A stretch of DNA of 64,000 nucleotides from Halomonas caseinilytica (GCF_001662305.1 NZ_BDEP01000016.1:336969-400968); one strand, 5' to 3'; positions 19,954 through 29,948 are shown, counted from the stretch's first letter. Translations and numbers: made by a program. Notes: generated by a model from the sequence alone, not told the origin.

Positions 19954-21219
19954 ATGTTCAGCCGTGATATGCAGATTGCCGGTTTCGATGATGCCCTGTT
20001 CGATGCGATGCAGAAGGAGAGCGCGCGTCAGGAGGCTCACATCGAGCTGATTGCCTCCGAGAACTACGCCAGCCCCCGGGTACTCGAAGCCCAGGGCAGC
20101 CAGCTGACCAACAAGTATGCGGAAGGCTATCCTGGCAAGCGCTACTACGGTGGCTGCGAGTATGTCGATGTCGTCGAGCAACTGGCCATCGACTACGCCA
20201 AGGAACTGTTCGGCGCCAGTTACGCCAACGTCCAGCCGCACTCCGGCTCCCAGGCCAACGGTGCCGTCTTCCAGGCCCTGGTCAAGCCGGGCGATACGGT
20301 GCTCGGCATGAGCCTGGACGCCGGTGGTCACCTGACCCACGGTGCCCGCCCCAACTTCTCCGGCAAGCACTACAATGCCGTGCAGTACGGCATCGACGAG
20401 AGCGGCCGCATCGACTATGACGAAGTCGCCAGGCTGGCGCGCGAACACCAGCCGAAGATGATCATCGCCGGCTTCTCTGCCTACTCGCAGATCATCGACT
20501 GGGCCCGTTTCCGCGAGATTGCCGATGAGGTCGGCGCCTATCTGCTGGTCGACATGGCCCACATCGCCGGCCTGGTGGCCGCCGGTGTCTATCCGAGCCC
20601 GATGGCCCATGCCCATGTGGTGACCACCACCACCCACAAGACCCTGCGTGGCCCCCGCGGCGGCCTGATTCTCTCCAGCGAGAATGACCCCGAGATCGAG
20701 AAGAAGCTGCAGTCCGCTGTCTTCCCCGGCGGGCAGGGCGGTCCCCTGGAGCATGTCATTGCCGCCAAGGCGATCTGCTTCAAGGAGGCCATGGAGCCCG
20801 ACTTCAAGGCCTATCAGCAGCAGGTGGTGAAGAACGCCCAGACGATGGCCAGCGTGTTCATCGAGCGCGGCTTTGATATCGTCTCTGGCGGCACCGAGGA
20901 CCATCTCTTCCTGCTGTCGCTGGTCAAGCAGGGCCTGACCGGTAAGGACGCGGACGCCGCCCTGGGGCGTGCCCATATCACCGTCAACAAGAACGCCGTG
21001 CCGAACGACCCGCAGAGCCCCTTCGTGACCTCCGGGTTGCGCATTGGCACGCCGGCAGTGACCACTCGCGGCTTCGGCGAGACCGAGTGCCGCGAGCTGG
21101 CCGGCTGGATCTGCGATATCCTCGACGTCATGGTCAAGGGTGAAGACACGGCTGCCATCGAGGCCGAGGTGAAGGCCAAGGTTGAACAAGTGTGTGCTCG
21201 GCTGCCCGTATACCGGTAA
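19954..21219 (+). CDS. glyA: Serine hydroxymethyltransferase
   Basis: Transfers the serine hydroxymethyl group to tetrahydrofolate, making glycine and 5,10-methylene-THF. The PLP lysine is K229 in [14 protein letters not shown], the same number as in E. coli. The substrate-binding block [11 protein letters not shown] is at about residue 26 and [15 protein letters not shown] at about 50. The start at 19954 ([13 protein letters not shown]) matches the family; the frame is open 33 codons further upstream but those residues are not GlyA-like. It ends at a strong terminator that separates it from the glycan operon. Confidence 0.96.
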   Translation: MFSRDMQIAGFDDALFDAMQKESARQEAHIELIASENYASPRVLEAQGSQLTNKYAEGYPGKRYYGGCEYVDVVEQLAIDYAKELFGASYANVQPHSGSQANGAVFQALVKPGDTVLGMSLDAGGHLTHGARPNFSGKHYNAVQYGIDESGRIDYDEVARLAREHQPKMIIAGFSAYSQIIDWARFREIADEVGAYLLVDMAHIAGLVAAGVYPSPMAHAHVVTTTTHKTLRGPRGGLILSSENDPEIEKKLQSAVFPGGQGGPLEHVIAAKAICFKEAMEPDFKAYQQQVVKNAQTMASVFIERGFDIVSGGTEDHLFLLSLVKQGLTGKDADAALGRAHITVNKNAVPNDPQSPFVTSGLRIGTPAVTTRGFGETECRELAGWICDILDVMVKGEDTAAIEAEVKAKVEQVCARLPVYR

Positions 21220-21243
21220 CAGTCTGTTAGAAAATGGTACCCT

Positions 21244-21273
21244 AAGACGCCCTGCTGGGCGTCTTTCTCGTTT
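21244..21273 (+). terminator. Rho-independent terminator after glyA
   Basis: A perfect 9-bp stem AAGACGCCC/GGGCGTCTT with loop TGCT is followed by TCTCGTTT. It lies 24 bp past the glyA stop. Confidence 0.92.
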
Positions 21274-21697
21274 CAGGGTGCCCATTTGCCGGGTGTGCCT
21301 CGTGGCGAACCGAAGAAGACAGGGCGCCGTACCCTGCCACCAGGCAGGGCTGCGGAACACCGGCAACCGGCGGCAACAGACAAGCTGGCACCGATGAGCG
21401 TCGGTGCTTTAAGGGTAAGAGATTCAGCCCGGAACAATCTCCGGGCGGTAGCGTGCAAACCTGTGTTAGCTCTTGGGCTGAAGACGTCGTACTCGTTCGG
21501 GTATGGAAACTCAAAAGTCGGCGTTTATCCGTTTTTGTCGCTCCAATCTGCAGCAGCTTTTCGGTTGTCAAATGGCCTTGGAAAAAGCGACGGATATCAA
21601 CGGCCAGCATTGCTCAATCAATTGCGTAACCATCGAAGCTACAAGATGGTCCCATCCTTACTGAAAGTTTAGCCTCTAAGATAATATTCAACGAATT
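21274..21697 (+). promoter_or_regulatory. Long untranslated leader of the polysaccharide operon
   Basis: 424 bp between the glyA terminator and wecB with no convincing gene. It contains a GCACCGA/TCGGTGC hairpin near 21389-21408, then the hairpin GCCCGGA/TCCGGGC at 21427-21446, whose right arm runs into the ops element, followed by about 240 bp of AT-richer leader to wecB. This resembles the JUMPStart leaders of enterobacterial O-antigen and capsule operons. No -35/-10 pair could be assigned with confidence. Confidence 0.7.
21444..21455 (+). promoter_or_regulatory. ops element (RfaH recruitment site)
   Basis: GGCGGTAGCGTG is identical to the E. coli operon polarity suppressor sequence. In E. 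coli, RNA polymerase pauses at ops and RfaH loads from the exposed non-template strand, suppressing Rho termination in long surface-glycan operons. Here it lies 242 bp before wecB, directly after a 7-bp hairpin, in front of an AT-rich glycan gene cluster. An rfaH gene is not in this window. Confidence 0.88.
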
Positions 21698-22822
21698 ATG
21701 CCTATCAAAACCTTGTGTGTATTCGGTACGCGCCCGGAGGCGATCAAGATGTCACCGCTGGCGCTGTCATTAGCCAATGATCAGCGCTTTGATGCAAAGG
21801 TATGCGTGACTGGGCAGCATCGCGAGATGCTTGATCAAGTACTGGATCTTTTTTCTCTTGCCCCCGATTACGATCTGAATATCATGAAGCCTGGCCAGGA
21901 CCTCACAGACGTGACCACGGCCATTCTGCAGGGCATGAAAAGCGTACTGAGCGAGGTAAAGCCGGATATCGTACTGGTACATGGCGATACAGCGACCACT
22001 TTCGCCACTACCTTGGCTGCCTACTACCAGCAGATTCCCGTGGGACACGTGGAAGCCGGTCTGCGCACGGGAAACATCTACAGTCCTTGGCCCGAAGAAG
22101 CCAATCGCAAGCTCACCGGAGCCTTGGCCGAGCTGCACTTCGCGCCCACTGATCGCTCTAGGCAGAACCTCCTGGAGGAGGGTGTTGTCCCGACGAAGGT
22201 GCATGTCACCGGCAACACCGTGATTGATGCGCTACTGGATGTGGTTCGTAAACTCGAGGACAGCAGTCGCTTCCAACAACAGTTTTCCACACAGTTTGAT
22301 TTCCTCGACGCTGATCGCAAGTTGATCTTGGTGACAGGACACCGACGAGAGAGTTTTGGTGGCGGTTTCGAGCGTATTTGCCAAGCGCTTCATGATACAG
22401 CAGTGAGCCATCCTGACTGTCAAATCGTCTATCCGGTGCACTTGAACCCGAATGTACTAGGGCCGGTCAATCGGCTACTCTCGGACATCGACAATGTCCA
22501 CTTGATTGAGCCTCTGGATTATCTGCCCTTCGTTTACTTGATGAACCGCGCCTATCTGATTCTGACTGATTCCGGCGGTATCCAAGAAGAAGCCCCGTCG
22601 CTTGGCAAACCGGTGCTGGTGATGCGAGAAACAACTGAGCGTCCGGAAGCCATACAGGCTGGCACCGTAAAGCTCGTTGGAACTGATGTTGATAAGATTG
22701 TAGGTGAGCTAGATAGCTTACTCAAGAACAAGAAATCCTATGAAGCAATGAGCTATGCCCATAATCCATATGGTGATGGGAAAGCCTGTCAGAGGATCAT
22801 GGAAGTACTGGCGAATCGGTAA
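21698..22822 (+). CDS. wecB: UDP-N-acetylglucosamine 2-epimerase (non-hydrolysing)
   Basis: Converts UDP-GlcNAc to UDP-ManNAc, the first step towards ManNAcA-containing glycans. The family N-terminus is [15 protein letters not shown]. The UDP- and active-site blocks [20 protein letters not shown] and [19 protein letters not shown] are all present. Length 374 is normal. It is the first gene after the ops leader and is followed by wecC, the partner dehydrogenase. Confidence 0.95.
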   Translation: MPIKTLCVFGTRPEAIKMSPLALSLANDQRFDAKVCVTGQHREMLDQVLDLFSLAPDYDLNIMKPGQDLTDVTTAILQGMKSVLSEVKPDIVLVHGDTATTFATTLAAYYQQIPVGHVEAGLRTGNIYSPWPEEANRKLTGALAELHFAPTDRSRQNLLEEGVVPTKVHVTGNTVIDALLDVVRKLEDSSRFQQQFSTQFDFLDADRKLILVTGHRRESFGGGFERICQALHDTAVSHPDCQIVYPVHLNPNVLGPVNRLLSDIDNVHLIEPLDYLPFVYLMNRAYLILTDSGGIQEEAPSLGKPVLVMRETTERPEAIQAGTVKLVGTDVDKIVGELDSLLKNKKSYEAMSYAHNPYGDGKACQRIMEVLANR

Positions 22823-22865
22823 TTTTACTCCCCATTCATTAAAATAGTTGTCGAGAACTCGGTAA

Positions 22866-24149
22866 ATGGAATTCAATACTATTTCGGTAATTGGCTTAGG
22901 GTACATCGGTTTACCTACTGCGGCAGTCATCGCTTCACGGCGAAAACAGGTCATTGGTGTAGATGTTAGTGAGCATGTTGTCGATACGATCAACAGAGGT
23001 GAGATTCATATCGTCGAGCCCGAGCTCGATATCATAGTCCACGCTGCCGTGGAACAAGGTCTACTGAGGGCGACGACGTCCCCCGAGCCAGCGGATGCAT
23101 TTCTCGTTGCTGTACCTACGCCTTTCAAGACAAACCCTGAATATACCAGCCATGAGCCGGACCTCACTTATATAAAAGCCGCGAGTGAATCTATAGCACC
23201 CGTGCTCAAGAAAGGTGACCTGGTCATTCTAGAATCGACATCGCCTGTCGGTGCCACGGAAAGTATGGCCCAATGGCTCGCCGAAGCACGACCAGACCTG
23301 ACTTTTCCTCAGACTCATGGTGAGGAATCGGATATTCGTATAGCACATTGCCCAGAACGTGTGCTCCCTGGCCATGTTATTCGTGAGCTTGTGGAAAATG
23401 ATCGCGTTATTGGGGGGATGACTACCAAGTGTTCTCAGGCTGCTACGGACCTCTACAAGATCTTTGTGGAAGGGGAGTGCATTACGACGACGGCTCGTAC
23501 CGCTGAAATGGCAAAGCTAACCGAGAATAGCTTCAGGGACGTCAATATTGCATTTGCCAATGAGCTTTCCATTATTTGCGATAAACTGGATATCAGTGTC
23601 TGGGAATTGATCCGACTGGCCAACCGACATCCGCGTGTAAATATTCTCCAGCCCGGTCCTGGGGTGGGAGGGCATTGTATCGCTGTGGATCCATGGTTCA
23701 TTGTCAGTGAGACACCAGAAGAAGCGAGACTGATTCGCACAGCCCGTGAAGTGAATGATGGGAAGCCCCAGTGGGTAGTCGACAAGGTCAATGAAACTGT
23801 CGGTAAGTACTTGAAGGAAAATCCCGACAAGACTGCCAGAGATGTGACCATTGCCTGTTTTGGGTTAGCCTTCAAACCCGATATTGATGACCTGCGTGAA
23901 AGCCCGGCGTTGAAGATTGCGGAAACCATTGTGGCGACCCACCCAGGTCAGTCGTTGATCGTGGAGCCGAATATTAAATGTTTGCCAAGTGGTACATTGG
24001 ATAGCGGAAGTTTGGTTGACGAGAAAGTCGCTTTGGATACGGCTGATGTGGTGGTATTATTGGTTGACCATAAAGAATTCAAACAGGCTGCTGTTGGGAA
24101 GACTAGGCCTGATTATCTTGTCGATAGTCGAGGTGTTTGGGTGGGATAG
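22866..24149 (+). CDS. wecC: UDP-N-acetyl-D-mannosamine dehydrogenase
   Basis: Oxidises UDP-ManNAc to UDP-ManNAcA in two NAD-dependent steps. The Rossmann motif GLGYIGLPTA is at about residue 11. The catalytic Cys is C271 in GPGVGGHCIAVDPWF, with the conserved Lys in MAKLTENSFRDVNIA. The C-terminal UDP-binding domain begins at FGLAFKPDIDDLRESP. Length 427 is typical. It lies 43 bp after wecB. Together these two genes supply an activated acidic amino sugar. Confidence 0.95.
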   Translation: MEFNTISVIGLGYIGLPTAAVIASRRKQVIGVDVSEHVVDTINRGEIHIVEPELDIIVHAAVEQGLLRATTSPEPADAFLVAVPTPFKTNPEYTSHEPDLTYIKAASESIAPVLKKGDLVILESTSPVGATESMAQWLAEARPDLTFPQTHGEESDIRIAHCPERVLPGHVIRELVENDRVIGGMTTKCSQAATDLYKIFVEGECITTTARTAEMAKLTENSFRDVNIAFANELSIICDKLDISVWELIRLANRHPRVNILQPGPGVGGHCIAVDPWFIVSETPEEARLIRTAREVNDGKPQWVVDKVNETVGKYLKENPDKTARDVTIACFGLAFKPDIDDLRESPALKIAETIVATHPGQSLIVEPNIKCLPSGTLDSGSLVDEKVALDTADVVVLLVDHKEFKQAAVGKTRPDYLVDSRGVWVG

Positions 24150-25095
24150 GACGTTGAGAGGAAACTCGAAAAAAAACTATCTGGAAGGCCTGAAAGCTAG
24201 GTAAAATGTGTAAGAGCTAGTGCTTATGTTTTGTGAAATGTGAGGTTTTTATACATCTGTTGGTAAGTTTTTTTGATGGCGTTTCAGTTTTTTGATAGAT
24301 TTTTATCTACATATCTCGGGGATGCGCTCATGCCTAGGGCTTGAAAGGTTTGGTTTTTAATGTTCCTCATTTCGAGAATGCGTAGGTAAGGAATGGCAAG
24401 ACGTTACGAATTCTCTGATAGAATGTGGGGGATATTGTTTTGACTTATAAGCCAATGCACTATTTATTGCCTAAATGAGCATGAGATTTCTTTTGGCCTT
24501 TGCTCTGGTGTCTAATGGGGTGAAGTGGTATGACGCTTTGGAAAACGGTCTATAAGTCCGGCAATTGAAAGGTTGTACTGAGAAACTGGGCCTAGGCCGC
24601 GATGAGTTTCGTTGCCAGAACGAAATATAATTAGTCAAATCTCACAAGTTATTCCCTTTTGTTTTAATAAAGCATGTCATACCGATCCTGAAAGCATCGA
24701 TTGTTTGAGTGCTTATGAAGCAGATGTCCTGAAACAGATCCTTGTTGGTTGTTCCAAAATCGCAAAAGTTTTTAAGTGAGTTACCTGGTGAGTTGTAATC
24801 GCGCTTCAGGATATCGCCAGGAAGAGGAGGGCGAGGCCTCAGGTGGGGTTAGTCAAACGATGTGCGTGTAAGAAAATATAGTCCAGCTTGAGAGCTCATA
24901 AAATAATAGGTGATGGTTTGGCCTTTACGTTATCGTGGCGATGGAATGGAAAATGATTTCGTCTCAGTCACTGCCTTTCGCAAAGAATTTTTCGGTACAT
25001 TGGTAGGCCTAGTATTGAGTTTATAGGCTTGAGATTTATGTTTGGAAGAGATGTCTGGCGTGGATAAGAGTTCTTCAGTGACCAAGGGAAGCGAG
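24150..25095 (+). other. Long AT-rich stretch without a convincing gene
   Basis: About 0.95 kb between wecC and the large glycosyltransferase. All frames are broken by frequent stops; the longest reading frames are under 60 codons. Base composition is clearly more AT-rich than the flanking core genome. It could be a decayed gene, a leader or an untranslated spacer inside the operon. One 55-codon frame inside it is listed separately. I see no terminator with a T tract strong enough to end the operon here. Confidence 0.6.
24612..24779 (+). pseudogene. Possible gene remnant with weak LuxR-like tail
   Basis: A 55-codon frame (TTG at 24612, stop at 24777) whose end reads CLSAYEADVLKQILVGCSKIAKVF. 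This faintly resembles the start of LuxR-type helix-turn-helix domains (LSxxExxVLxxIxxGxSxxxIA) but stops before the recognition helix and has a one-residue gap. There is no good ribosome-binding site. It may be a remnant of a regulator or chance; confidence is low. Confidence 0.2.
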
Positions 25096-27948
25096 ATGAG
25101 TCGTGATGAATCTAGCAGAAAGTCTCTTAGGGAAGAGATTGTTGAACTGCGGGCTGAAAAAGAGTCTCTAGAAGAAGAATTGAGATCGTTGCGTTCTCAT
25201 CTATCTGCGTCGGAGAATCAGATAAAAGCAATTCGAGGTTCTGTTACCTATAGGGTTGGCTCTTTAGTTGTGAATTCAAGAACACCGCGAGGCCTTGTCA
25301 GGCTTCCGTGGCGGTTGCTGAAAATTTACATGGAGTATAAGTCAAGGCAGAGCAAGAAGATCGGGCAGGAAGTGGGCGGGGAGCCTGAAAGGGAAGAAGA
25401 TCTTGTTGATAACCGGCCGGTATACGATCAGCTTTGGGTGGGGTTTTACGATTCGGGAAGGAAAACCGAATCGCTTGAGGTTGACGCCTTTCAGAAGAAC
25501 TTTCTCGAGAGTAAGCAGCTGAGTGCTGCGGCTGGTGAGGTTTTCGAATTTTTCCTTCCGTTTGATAGTGGGCTTCCTCCCTTTTCACTCGATGAAGAGT
25601 TCTCCATTACTGTAAATGAGCTGACGCGGAAGGGAAAGGTCCTTTGCTCTCGAGAACTTAAGTCCCCTGTCAATAGCTATCGTTCAGCCCATGCATATAT
25701 AGGGAATGATTCCTTGGGCTTGTCCTTTGTCCATCATGTATCGAGCTCATCGTGTGATGGACTGAAGCTTGAATTTAGAATAAGTGATAGCGGTTCCCTT
25801 GATGAGGGCGCCAAAAAGTTCTCTGAAGTTCGATATCGAACGTTGTCTCCAGGCGTCAGCGTCATTGTTCCCAGTTATAAGGGAGAGGGAACTATTATTC
25901 GCTGCTTGAATTACTTGGCGAACCAAACGCTGGAGAGCGAAAGGTATGAAGTTATTGTGGTGCTGAATGGCTATCCAGATAGTAGCGAGAGCCTGATTGC
26001 TGATTTCATGAAGCAATACCCAGATCTGGATGTGAAGGTGTTGAAAACCGAGGTTCCCAGTGCAGGAAATGCAAGAAATCTGGGCCTCTCTTCAGCAGTC
26101 TTCGAGTATACGACATTTGTTGACGATGATGATTTCGTATCAGAGAACTACCTCGAGAGCATGTGGAGGGGTGGTTCTTACGATCACATCTCAATTGCTT
26201 CGGTGTTGGACGTGGATGCGTCTGGTGAAGTCCACGATAATGTTATAAATCAGCAGCTCGAAAATGCAAAGAATTACAAAGCATGCCGGTATGCTGATAT
26301 CTCTTCTGTCTTGACCATGAATGCCTGCAAGATGCTTCCTACAAGCCTGGCATCTCAGCTCTGTTACAATTCACAACTCCGTAGTGGTGAAGATGTCTGT
26401 TATTTTACACGTTATATAACTCGCTTTTCTCCTGGTATAAACCTTTCGCCTGTTAGATCTAAAGCGACTTACTATCGCTTCCTCTCTTCTCAATCCGTGT
26501 CTCGGCAACCAGCCTCCTTTGATTTTAATGTTGAGCAACGACTAGGGGTCATACAGTCGATTGATAGGTGCCTGCCCTTTGTTGGTGATAAGGAAGGCAG
26601 GGAGTTTCTTGTGTCAAAGATTATGGCACAATCTAGTTTCATGCAAACCTATCTTGAGAATCATCGAGATGAAGTAGGGCGATATGCATCTCTTGTGCAA
26701 ATGGAGCCTGTCAATTTCAGATATGATAAGCATGTTGCATCTAGTCTGAGCGAAGTCATTGTTTACTCGTACTGTTTTGCGCCATATGTTGATACAGCTG
26801 GAATTGTGATGGCCAAACGGATTCGCGAAGAGGGCGTCCCCGTAGATGTAGTGTGTAACACCATGGCAGGCGTCAGGGATGTTGATGACAGGCTTGACAG
26901 AATTACAGCAGGACTTATTGGTCGACAGATTACAATTAACGGACGACCGAGCTTCTCTAGCTGGCCTGAGATAAAGCATTTTGCAGATAATGCACAGAAG
27001 TCAGTGCTAAAGATTGAAAAATCGAGAAAGCCCTATCAGGTTATTTATAGTAGGGCGATGTGGGTCGCATCACATTTTGCAGCCGTGCTCCATAAGATTC
27101 GGGAGCCTGACGTTGTCTGGCGAGCTGAATTTTCTGATCCGATTCTCAGGGATGTGAATGGCAACGATCGAGATGTTGAGTTGGAGCTCGGTTGGCTAAA
27201 AAGTAGTGGCGTTCTTACTGCTTTGTCAAAACGAGGTATTGAGGTTCCTGAGACGAAAAACCTTTTTTTCTGGTGTGAGTTTCTAGTATATACCTTGGCG
27301 GATGAGATAATATTCACGAACGAGAACCAGCTTCAGTACATGTTGTCATATTCTGGGTTGACATCTGAAGAAATTTCATCTGTGAAGGCAAAAAGTGTAG
27401 TTCAGCATCATCCAAGCCTGCCCAAAGAGTTTTATAACATATCAAACCCCATGTATGAGCTGGATGAAGATGTTGTGAATATTGCCTACTTTGGTGGGTT
27501 TTATGCAACACGGGGGTTGTCAGAAATATTTTCGCTCCTGAGTAAGTTTAGTGGGTCTCTAGGAAGGATACATTTCCATGTGTTCACGTCGGATAGAGAG
27601 AAGGTGCTTTCTGAAGCGTTGTCGCTAGGTATTTCCAGGAATGTTTCTGTAAATAGTTATGTTGCCTTTGTCGATTTCTTGGCATTGACGAACCAGTTTG
27701 ATTGTCTCCTGGTGAATGATGCCATCACTTCTGAAGTGAAGAGTATTAACCCTTACCTCCCTTCGAAGTTGAGTGATTACATGGGAAGTGAGTCAGATGT
27801 TTGGGCTGTTGTCGAAGAAGGAAGTGTTTTGCATAAGATTAGTGATTCCGATGAGTCTGGGCGCATTCTCATGTCAAGGAGTGGTGATCAGGAAAGTCAT
27901 ATGGATGTGATGCATAAACTTCTGGAAAGGAAGTTTGGGGATGCCTGA
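25096..27948 (+). CDS. Two-domain glycosyltransferase: coiled coil, GT2 and GT-B modules
   Basis: About 950 residues. An N-terminal coiled coil (EEIVELRAEKESLEEELRSL, about residues 11-55) is followed by a YRVGSLVVNSRTPRGLVRLP motif seen in many large glycan transferases. A GT2 domain covers about 254-460, with VSVIVPSYKGEGT at its start and DDDD (about 341-345) as the DxD metal/nucleotide site. The C-terminal 400 residues from EVIVYSYCFAPYVDTAG resemble a GT-B fold transferase (ending LPSKLSDYMGS, like the GT4 nucleotide-sugar site). The start is uncertain: ATG 25096 has AAGGGA upstream, while GTG 25060 and TTG 25042 are in frame. It probably adds two sugars of the surface glycan. AT-rich codon use suggests acquisition. 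Confidence 0.8.
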   Translation: MSRDESSRKSLREEIVELRAEKESLEEELRSLRSHLSASENQIKAIRGSVTYRVGSLVVNSRTPRGLVRLPWRLLKIYMEYKSRQSKKIGQEVGGEPEREEDLVDNRPVYDQLWVGFYDSGRKTESLEVDAFQKNFLESKQLSAAAGEVFEFFLPFDSGLPPFSLDEEFSITVNELTRKGKVLCSRELKSPVNSYRSAHAYIGNDSLGLSFVHHVSSSSCDGLKLEFRISDSGSLDEGAKKFSEVRYRTLSPGVSVIVPSYKGEGTIIRCLNYLANQTLESERYEVIVVLNGYPDSSESLIADFMKQYPDLDVKVLKTEVPSAGNARNLGLSSAVFEYTTFVDDDDFVSENYLESMWRGGSYDHISIASVLDVDASGEVHDNVINQQLENAKNYKACRYADISSVLTMNACKMLPTSLASQLCYNSQLRSGEDVCYFTRYITRFSPGINLSPVRSKATYYRFLSSQSVSRQPASFDFNVEQRLGVIQSIDRCLPFVGDKEGREFLVSKIMAQSSFMQTYLENHRDEVGRYASLVQMEPVNFRYDKHVASSLSEVIVYSYCFAPYVDTAGIVMAKRIREEGVPVDVVCNTMAGVRDVDDRLDRITAGLIGRQITINGRPSFSSWPEIKHFADNAQKSVLKIEKSRKPYQVIYSRAMWVASHFAAVLHKIREPDVVWRAEFSDPILRDVNGNDRDVELELGWLKSSGVLTALSKRGIEVPETKNLFFWCEFLVYTLADEIIFTNENQLQYMLSYSGLTSEEISSVKAKSVVQHHPSLPKEFYNISNPMYELDEDVVNIAYFGGFYATRGLSEIFSLLSKFSGSLGRIHFHVFTSDREKVLSEALSLGISRNVSVNSYVAFVDFLALTNQFDCLLVNDAITSEVKSINPYLPSKLSDYMGSESDVWAVVEEGSVLHKISDSDESGRILMSRSGDQESHMDVMHKLLERKFGDA

Positions 27949-29674
27949 CAGAAGCTTTTTCTATTTGACGTTAACTTTTTTGAAGTGGGTTGTTGTCCCC
28001 TATAAAAGGGTGTTGGCCATTTCCCCCTATTGCCTTGTTGGCTCTGCGGTTTCAGCCTTGGTGTCGCAAATGGCGATGGTCGTATCCTTTTTTCTCCCGC
28101 TGAAGGTGGTTTTTCTGCTTAATGCGGATGAAGTCCCTTCGTATATTGCCCATGTGTTTCCAGGAGTCACTCTTGGAGAGCTTCTGGCCATTTTGGTGGC
28201 CGTTTCCATAGGGTCATACTTTGTATTTCTCGCTGCGAATCGATATGCAGAAACTCTGTCGTCAAGGGGTGGGAATGAAGTTGTTGCATCATCCTCTAAG
28301 TTGACACTTTTTTCCGATCAGGATGAAGTTGCAAGGAGAGCCTATCATAGGTTTGGGAGCCTGTTGGCGGGGCTTTTCTTTCTTGTGGTTTCATTGTTGC
28401 TGTTTTGGTTTTTTTATCATGCATTGTTTTGGATAGTGGCGCTTTTGCTTGTTGCCTGCTTCCTTTTTGTGGCACTGGCCTTTCGGGTTAGTGATAGGGT
28501 AGTCGAGAGTTTTTCTACTTCCTTGCACTCTTCCGTTTCTCAGGTTTATGGGGTGTTGTTTCTTTTTGTATTTGGGTTGATGGTTCTTCATATCATCTAT
28601 CTTGGTGAGGTGAATGTTTATCTGTCTCTTGTTGCGGTTCTTCTCGTTCGTCAGCTTTTTCAGAGGTTGACGAATTCTACCCTGGACGCTGTCCTTCTTT
28701 TTCGGCAAAAAGAGAAGATTAACGCTCTTTTTTTACGGGATCATGCGCCGGTTACCTCTCTTAATTCACGTGAAGAACCCTTTGTCGAAGTCATTGGCTC
28801 CGCGGAATCCTTCTTCTGGACGAGCACGCTTGATGATGTCATGAAAGCACATGGGGCTCTGGGTACAGGAGAAGGGGTTCCTCGAGTTGTCTTTTTGCAA
28901 TCATCAATCGTTGATATTGTTCTTTTCTTGATTGTTTATGATTCCAAGAGATTTTTGCTTAAATTATATGCAGGAAGGCACCACCTGTTGTCCGTTCGGG
29001 AATGTGATCTGTTGACGGGGCATGAAGAAACCCTTCCTTCACTGGATCTTCTTTTTGTCTCAGAGGTTAGGGGGTTTAAAGCTCATTTTTATACTATCCC
29101 TGAAGGAGCAGAGGTGCCAAGCTTTGTGGAATTTAAAGAGCGTCGTGACTTGTTTAGGAGGGAAAGCTTTAGCTGCTTGCCCGATAATGAAATATTAAAA
29201 AAATATTTTCGATCTCACCTTCTGCTTCCTGATAGAGTAAAGGGGTGGTATAGCGCCTTGTCACTTAATGTTTTTTCTTCTTCCTTGGAAGGGTGGGAGG
29301 CTTCTGACTTTATTGCTCACGTTGTTGCCGTGCTTGTTGATCTTCCTCTGCATTATGTGACTCCGGATGTAACGAATGACTCGTTAGTCACTGTTGGCGA
29401 TGAAGTGGTTTGCCTCCATTGGGAGCGATGGAGTATTGAGCCTGTCGGCTTTGGCCTTTCGGTACCCGAGTTGGAGGTTGGACATCTTCAGAAAGTGCTA
29501 AGCTCTTCTCGGCATAATGATATAGATTGGCATGCCGTGCGCTTGTGTGGACTGATCTCTGTGATCGAAACGCATATCAATAACCAGAAATTTAAAATGG
29601 CCAGTGACTTTGTGGTACTGGCGAGGCAGTGTCTAGAGGAAATAATGGGGAAGAAAGGATATTCCGCTAAGTGA
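27941..29674 (+). CDS. Unrecognised membrane protein with C-terminal kinase-like domain
   Basis: 577 residues; family not recognised. The first 250 residues hold about six hydrophobic segments (roughly 27-60, 77-97, two in 139-180, 203-223, 225-242), spaced somewhat like a type I ABC-exporter membrane domain, but no Walker A, signature or Walker B motif follows. The soluble C-terminal half reads weakly like an aminoglycoside-phosphotransferase-type kinase: FLLKLYAGRHHLLSVREC (a candidate ATP lysine in a small lobe), HYVTPDVTNDSLV (catalytic-loop position) and CLHWERWSIEPVG, where kinases have DWE. The key residues look degenerate. ATG 27941 overlaps the upstream gene by 8 bp and has AAGGAAG upstream, so the two are coupled. 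Confidence 0.7.
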   Translation: MPDRSFFYLTLTFLKWVVVPYKRVLAISPYCLVGSAVSALVSQMAMVVSFFLPLKVVFLLNADEVPSYIAHVFPGVTLGELLAILVAVSIGSYFVFLAANRYAETLSSRGGNEVVASSSKLTLFSDQDEVARRAYHRFGSLLAGLFFLVVSLLLFWFFYHALFWIVALLLVACFLFVALAFRVSDRVVESFSTSLHSSVSQVYGVLFLFVFGLMVLHIIYLGEVNVYLSLVAVLLVRQLFQRLTNSTLDAVLLFRQKEKINALFLRDHAPVTSLNSREEPFVEVIGSAESFFWTSTLDDVMKAHGALGTGEGVPRVVFLQSSIVDIVLFLIVYDSKRFLLKLYAGRHHLLSVRECDLLTGHEETLPSLDLLFVSEVRGFKAHFYTIPEGAEVPSFVEFKERRDLFRRESFSCLPDNEILKKYFRSHLLLPDRVKGWYSALSLNVFSSSLEGWEASDFIAHVVAVLVDLPLHYVTPDVTNDSLVTVGDEVVCLHWERWSIEPVGFGLSVPELEVGHLQKVLSSSRHNDIDWHAVRLCGLISVIETHINNQKFKMASDFVVLARQCLEEIMGKKGYSAK

Positions 29675-29948
29675 TGTTTAGGAATGGATGATGAGTTGGG
29701 GTTTTTCTGTGATTTTTTGGATATGAAATGACGCAACAAAAGGTGATGGCTTTTAAGGTGCTGGAGAAGCAGTCTTTTGGGAAAGCTTTTTGTTGAAAAT
29801 TGTTGTCAGGTTATGGCGATGCCGTGATGTGTTCAGGTGTTGAAAGTGGTGGGTCTTTTTCGGAACTGCAAGAACCTATGAGGCTCGTGAAATATCAGTG
29901 GGTAGACGCTTTGCAGCTTCGGTTTGAAAGATATTGAAAAGGTGCCGT

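Noticed and set aside
27941..28700. True ABC exporter reading of the unknown membrane protein
   Set aside because: No Walker A, signature or Walker B motif anywhere in the protein.
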